Shown piece by piece: positions 10,020 through 12,993 of a stretch of 12,993 bases of DNA. This DNA comes from Entrophospora sp. SA101 (Eukaryota > Glomeromycota > Glomeromycetes > Entrophosporales > Entrophosporaceae): the NCBI GenBank assembly GCA_958430865.1, contig CAUDNR010001373.1:2712-15704 (forward strand), written 5' to 3'. The notes beneath the pieces are model-generated. The model did not search any database and had not been told where the DNA came from. It saw only the letters and a list, made by a program, of their open reading frames with translations. Within the stretch, counting starts at the first letter, position 1. Each line of letters opens with the position of its first letter. A program made the position numbers and the translations under genes.

Positions 10020-10026
10020 AAAAAAA
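10020..10026 (-). terminator. RNA polymerase III T-run terminator of the 5S gene
   Basis: Seven T on the minus strand follow the last base of the mature 5S sequence directly, the normal Pol III stop signal. Confidence 0.9.
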
Positions 10027-10142
10027 GCTACGACACCCAGTATTCCCATGTTGTCCCCAACCATAGTACTGACTGGGCCATTAGTGGTTTAACTTCGGAG
10101 ATCGGACGGGTTCCGGTGGTTTTCACTATGTATGGCCGTAGC
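10027..10142 (-). rRNA. 5S ribosomal RNA
   Basis: The minus strand reads GCTACGGCCATACATAGTGA at its 5' end and ATACTGGGTGTCGTAGC at its 3' end, about 116 nt. The ends pair to form helix I (GCTACGGC against GTCGTAGC, with one G-T pair). Recognisable 5S blocks are CCCGTCCGATCTCCGAAGTT (loops B-C and the box A region of the internal promoter), AGTCAGTACTATGGTTGG and ACAACATGGGAATACTGG, close to the fission-yeast-type fungal 5S. 5S RNA is part of the large ribosomal subunit; its Pol III promoter is internal (box A, intermediate element, box C). It is a single dispersed copy, not part of an rDNA repeat: no 18S, 5.8S or 28S sequence is in the window. An AT-rich ATATAT lies about 20 nt upstream (10159-10164) and could act as a TATA element. 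Structure and terminator look intact. Confidence 0.96.
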
Positions 10143-10143
10143 T

Positions 10144-10474
10144 ATTAGGACTGTTGAAATATATTTATTTAAACGATAAATATTATCCAATAATTTTTTA
10201 TTTAAATTAATTTATCTTATATTATTGCGAGTTAGATTAAACATGTGAATTTGAAATTTATAATTATAAAATTATAATTTCAATGCTAGAAAAAATATTC
10301 TGAGCTCCATCTTTATCTGAAAGCAAACCAATTATACCTTATGGAAACTGAATGTATTCTTGTTTGTAAAACAAAAAAGCAAAAGCTCGTATTACGTTCT
10401 CAGTTGTAAACTTGTTAAAATTAAAAATTGAAATTTTTGGGGATTTTCTGTAGTACGACCAATTCATACTTGAA
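10144..10474. other. AT-rich spacer upstream of 5S, no gene seen
   Basis: Contains an AT palindrome at 10252-10282 (TGAAATTTATAATTATA facing AATTATAATTTCA). No coding frame, RNA gene or transposon end is supportable. Confidence 0.45.
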
Positions 10475-10654
10475 GCATGGGCAATAGAAAGGGGTCAGCG
10501 TCAAAATCACGATTTTGAGAAAATTGAAAAAAAGATTGCGAAAATATCATTAAGTCAGCATGGTTACTAAGCTAAAATTATAAGTTAATGTACATATGTG
10601 GTATTAACTCAAAATTATGAGTTTTGACATTGACTCCCTTTCTATTGCCCATGC
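10475..10654. mobile_element. MITE with about 42-bp terminal inverted repeats
   Basis: The left end GCATGGGCAATAGAAAGGG (from 10475) and the reverse complement of the right end (10654 leftward) are identical for 19 bases. They stay clearly similar for about 42 bases, through GTCA-xx-GTCAAAA to GATTTT/AATTTT (left arm 10475-10516, right arm 10611-10654). The roughly 95-bp interior is AT-rich and non-coding, so this is a non-autonomous element or a fold-back. I could not find a convincing target-site duplication: the outer GC/GC is part of the palindrome and the flanks (TTGAA and CCCATT) differ. The superfamily therefore stays open. Left-arm CG dinucleotides are TA or CA in the right arm, as expected from cytosine decay after insertion. 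Confidence 0.82.
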
Positions 10655-11138
10655 CCCATTTTTGAAATCTATTACATGGATGGATACACAGAGCTTCATG
10701 ATTATTACATGGTAATTTAGTAAATGCCAAAGAATAAGTTTGATCAATGAAAAGTCAGTTTTAAGTTATTACAATCAAATTTTATACAACGTTAATGTCA
10801 ATTTACACTTGTTACATTCTTTTGGTTTTCCCCTTTTACTTCATGCATTTCCTAAATAAACCTTTCTTTACAATATTCCTTTTCATTTTCAGAACGTTTT
10901 TTATTTTTTTTGATCAGTGAAAAAAAAATAACTTTTCTACTTTATTAGAATTAGCCAGTGCATTTTAGCATTAATTTTAAATACAAATTCTGCTCTTCCT
11001 GGTGATAATAAATTATTATATGATATTATGTAAAAATATAAAATATAAAACTTGACTTTGTATTTTGATGAATAGAGTGGAGGAAATGAGGTTTTTTTTT
11101 GAGTATGACAATCCATTATTTCCTTTCAGTTGGTAGAA
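10655..11138. other. AT-rich intergenic, no gene seen
   Basis: Pyrimidine-rich patches (10810-10910), several homopolymers and a T10 run near 11092. TTTGATCARTGAAAA occurs at about 10740 and 10909, a weak dispersed direct repeat. No reading frame of protein-like composition. Confidence 0.45.
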
Positions 11139-11226
11139 ATTCAGTACTGTGCACTTTTGCATTCCTGTACTGTATGAATCTACAAATTGGTATCAATTTT
11201 AAATACTGGATCATACAGTACTGAAT
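11139..11226. repeat. Small fold-back element (ATTCAGTACTGT ends)
   Basis: ATTCAGTACTGT at 11139-11150 is the perfect reverse complement of ACAGTACTGAAT at 11215-11226. A further internal copy, GTACTGTATGA (11167-11177), pairs perfectly with TCATACAGTAC (11211-11221). The right arm can therefore fold with either left partner. At 88 bp and without coding sequence it may be a miniature transposon; no target duplication is clear (GTAGAA left, GTCTAT right). Confidence 0.65.
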
Positions 11227-11325
11227 GTCTATATTCTCTTTTCTTTTTCTTTGCAAAGAACTGAATAGCATGTAACAAACAATCCTATAGTTGATTTGAT
11301 TACCTATTACTATCATCATGGTATA

Positions 11326-11350
11326 TAAGTGCGCGACATTTTCGCACTAA
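11326..11350. repeat. Hairpin AGTGCG...CGCACT
   Basis: AGTGCG (11328-11333) and CGCACT (11343-11348) form a 6-bp GC-rich stem around a 9-base loop, directly after TATATA (11322-11327). Such GC-rich pairing stands out here, but no RNA class fits: there is no tRNA box B, no cloverleaf and no T-run. Confidence 0.4.
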
Positions 11351-11761
11351 TAAATCTTGAATAAACAACTTTAATGAAAATTCATCGTGATTCTAATGCT
11401 TCAATAACAACAAAGAATTTAGCATTTGTTTATTATTTTTATTACTTTCAAGACTTCAAAATTAAAACTTACAAACACCTGTACCTAAATCTGTCTCATG
11501 TACTATGTAAAAATCGTTCTACATACCAAGATTGATCAGCCTATGTGCGTTTCAAATTCAGTCACTCGAGAACATTATTAATATTATTACGTATTACTGT
11601 TACGCGTAGTTAACTTCAAAGCCAAAATTCGAAAAAACATCAAGTTAATACAATTCATATGCATGTAAAGACAATTGATTTTCTTCATTTTATGAAATGT
11701 AATAATAAATAATAAAAGAATAGTTTTAATTAGAGATATTTTTATTTTGAAAGGGAATGAA
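11351..11761. other. AT-rich intergenic, no gene seen
   Basis: Stops in all frames, no RNA-gene signature and no transposon ends up to the MITE at 11762. TATTACGTATTACTGTTACGCG near 11584-11607 is mildly GC-richer. Confidence 0.45.
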
Positions 11762-11845
11762 TACAGTCAACCCCCTTTAAGTGCACCCTCCTTGGGAACA
11801 TATCACTATTTTTCATGAGTGTGCATTTAGAGAGGGCTGTCTGTA
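11762..11845. mobile_element. Mariner-type MITE (84 bp including TA/TA)
   Basis: The left end TACAGTCAACCCCCTTTAAG continues TGCAC; the right end, read from 11845 backwards, is TACAGACAGCCCTCTCTAAA followed by TGCAC. About 19 of the 25 terminal bases match. The element starts CAGT and is bordered by TA on both sides, the expected target-site duplication of the Tc1/mariner/pogo group. It has no coding capacity. Related end sequences occur at 612-748, so at least two insertions of this family are in the window. Confidence 0.72.
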
Positions 11846-12176
11846 TATGGAAAAAAATAAGTAGTTTCATAATAATATAATAACATTTGTAAACCCCTCA
11901 TGATAATCATTGCAAATATACATACAGTAATGATAATTCTTCATTCATCTCTGGGACACATAATTTGGAACTTTTGATAATTCTTTTTATCATTATTATT
12001 ATTACTGGTGTTTTTAATTACGTCGAGTGTATTAATTACGTCAAAGGCTTTTTTTTTAGTCAATTGTCAAAATGGACCTGGTGAGAAGCTACCTTTAGTC
12101 ATACTTTGGTTACGTAAATGACTAAAGTCAAAAGTTTCGTCATACATCATTACCTGAAATATTAAGTGTAGGATAA
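11846..12176. other. AT-rich intergenic with ACGTC repeats and a hairpin
   Basis: TAATTACGTC occurs at 12015-12024 and again at 12033-12042, the second extending to the CRE-like TTACGTCA; TTACGTAA follows at 12110-12117. CTTTAGTCAT (12093-12102) and ATGACTAAAG (12118-12127) form a perfect 10-bp stem. These could be bZIP-type binding sites upstream of the coding-like stretch at 12177, but the spacing and lack of a proper gene make this speculative. Confidence 0.35.
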
Positions 12177-12323
12177 GCAACAGCATCGCAAACAACCACA
12201 ACCTTCCCTCAAGCAACCCCAACACCACCATCTCAATCGCTAACTCAAAATAATAATCAATCACCCAACCCAAATTTATCACCAACTCAACCACCATCAT
12301 CAAGAACACAAGGTCATATCTAG
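12177..12323 (+). pseudogene. Possible Q/T/P-rich terminal exon or coding remnant
   Basis: From 12177 to the TAG at 12321, 48 codons stay open and read as a low-complexity chain (ATASQTTTTFPQATPTPP, then an N/Q/S/P-rich part ending SSRTQGHI). The stretch is strikingly C-rich on the plus strand compared with its surroundings. Directly upstream is TAA in the same frame, or GGATAAG as a possible splice acceptor. In-phase sequence further up (HTSLPEILSVG) also looks coding-like, suggesting a nonsense mutation at 12174. I cannot identify a family; the frame antisense to it (12067-12309) is its shadow. Confidence 0.3.
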
Positions 12324-12993
12324 GATGTCCAATCCAATCCTGCTTATGATTAATATCAGATTAGTTCATTTTATTTTAATATGATTTTAAGGAACTTTGT
12401 CCGACTTGCAACTATATACAATCGGAGAAGCATGCACATACACAAAATGAAAGGAACCAGGTAGAGTCTCGATCACTAAAATTTTCCAACACTACCCAAC
12501 TTCTCATCTTTTACTCATATGTGGCTTTTTTTCAAGCTCAGTTTCTTAAATTTTATTTTCGCATAGTTCTGGTATTATCATTACTTGGGCGATACAATTT
12601 ATTTGTAAAAAGGAATGTATTCACGAGTAATAACGCACAATTCTCATGAATACTGTAACGGACATGTAATTTATGGAGGGAGACAAATACATTCACATTC
12701 AAGGAAAGGATTAAACTACAATAAAAAAGATAATTTATTTTGATTCAATCAAGAGAAAAATATATAATAATTTTTAATTGCAAAAAAAGATTCGTGAAGT
12801 TTAATTTGTGATCAAATTCGGTTGTCTTTTCCTCTCGATAATTTATTATCAATGATTTAATCTGCATAGATTTTTGACGTGAGAATAAGAATGAATGAAA
12901 GTCTATCTGTGTTCAAAAAAGTACAAACAGAGGAAAAAATGCTACATGTAAACTCCGAAAGAGATACGTTAAATAATATTCTCTTGCATTAAA
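12324..12993. other. AT-rich intergenic to window end, no gene seen
   Basis: An imperfect inverted repeat, GTATTCACGAG (about 12618) facing CTCATGAATAC (one mismatch), lies near 12618-12655. Otherwise there are only short stop-interrupted frames and homopolymers. Confidence 0.45.

Noticed and set aside
11116..11319. 67-codon minus-strand frame
   Set aside because: It runs through the fold-back element, has no conserved motif and no coding-like composition beyond it.
11322..11350. Possible tRNA or small RNA at TATATAAGTGCGCG
   Set aside because: No B box, no cloverleaf arms and no T-run terminator; only a 6-bp hairpin.
12067..12309. 80-codon minus-strand frame rich in Leu, Val and Met
   Set aside because: It is the reverse of the C-rich Q/T/P-coding-like stretch on the plus strand; its hydrophobicity comes from that composition.

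Overview
This is a gene-sparse, very AT-rich window of nuclear DNA from a fungus. The evidence is a convincing RTT109 (KAT11) histone acetyltransferase, a family restricted to fungi; a squalene epoxidase gene with 12 short GT-AG introns; a lone dispersed 5S rRNA gene; and long stretches of transposon and minisatellite debris, including PIF1-helicase and hAT-transposase remnants. My best guess, by inference only, is an early-diverging fungus such as an arbuscular mycorrhizal Glomeromycotina (Rhizophagus-like).

Layout. 1-3660 is repeat country: an ATTCTTTA minisatellite (297-510), a tandemly duplicated mariner-type end (612-748), a decayed unidentified reading frame with nonsense codons (882-1064), a PIF1-like helicase C-terminal relic on the minus strand (1285-1848), a diverged minisatellite around CAAAGTATGATCCAA (about 1971-2445) interrupted by a 185-bp hAT-type MITE with an exact 8-bp target duplication (2445-2629), and a hAT transposase C-terminal relic (3161-3340, minus). 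3676-7709 is the functional core: RTT109 (plus) and ERG1/squalene monooxygenase (minus) converge tail to tail with 84 bp between stop codons. I could build all 13 ERG1 exons with consistent splice phases, giving a 472-residue protein. 8393-9337 is a broken gene (plus) for an unrecognised, OB-fold-like protein, with one intron, three homopolymer frameshifts and a nonsense codon. 9595-10012 is a degenerate tandem repeat that runs directly into the T-run terminator of the minus-strand 5S rRNA gene (10027-10142). 10475-10654 is a MITE with about 42-bp inverted ends, 11139-11226 a small fold-back element, 11762-11845 an 84-bp mariner-type MITE, and 12177-12323 a possible Q/T/P-rich terminal coding remnant. 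The rest holds nothing I can support as a gene.

Functionally, the two intact protein genes are unrelated housekeeping genes: nucleosome-assembly-linked histone H3 acetylation (RTT109) and sterol synthesis (ERG1). Their closeness suggests overlapping 3' ends rather than a shared pathway. I found no operon-like, defence or other coherent new multi-gene system. The more interesting signals are the nested insertion history at 2240-2680, the broken OB-like gene, and the tandem repeat behind the 5S gene.
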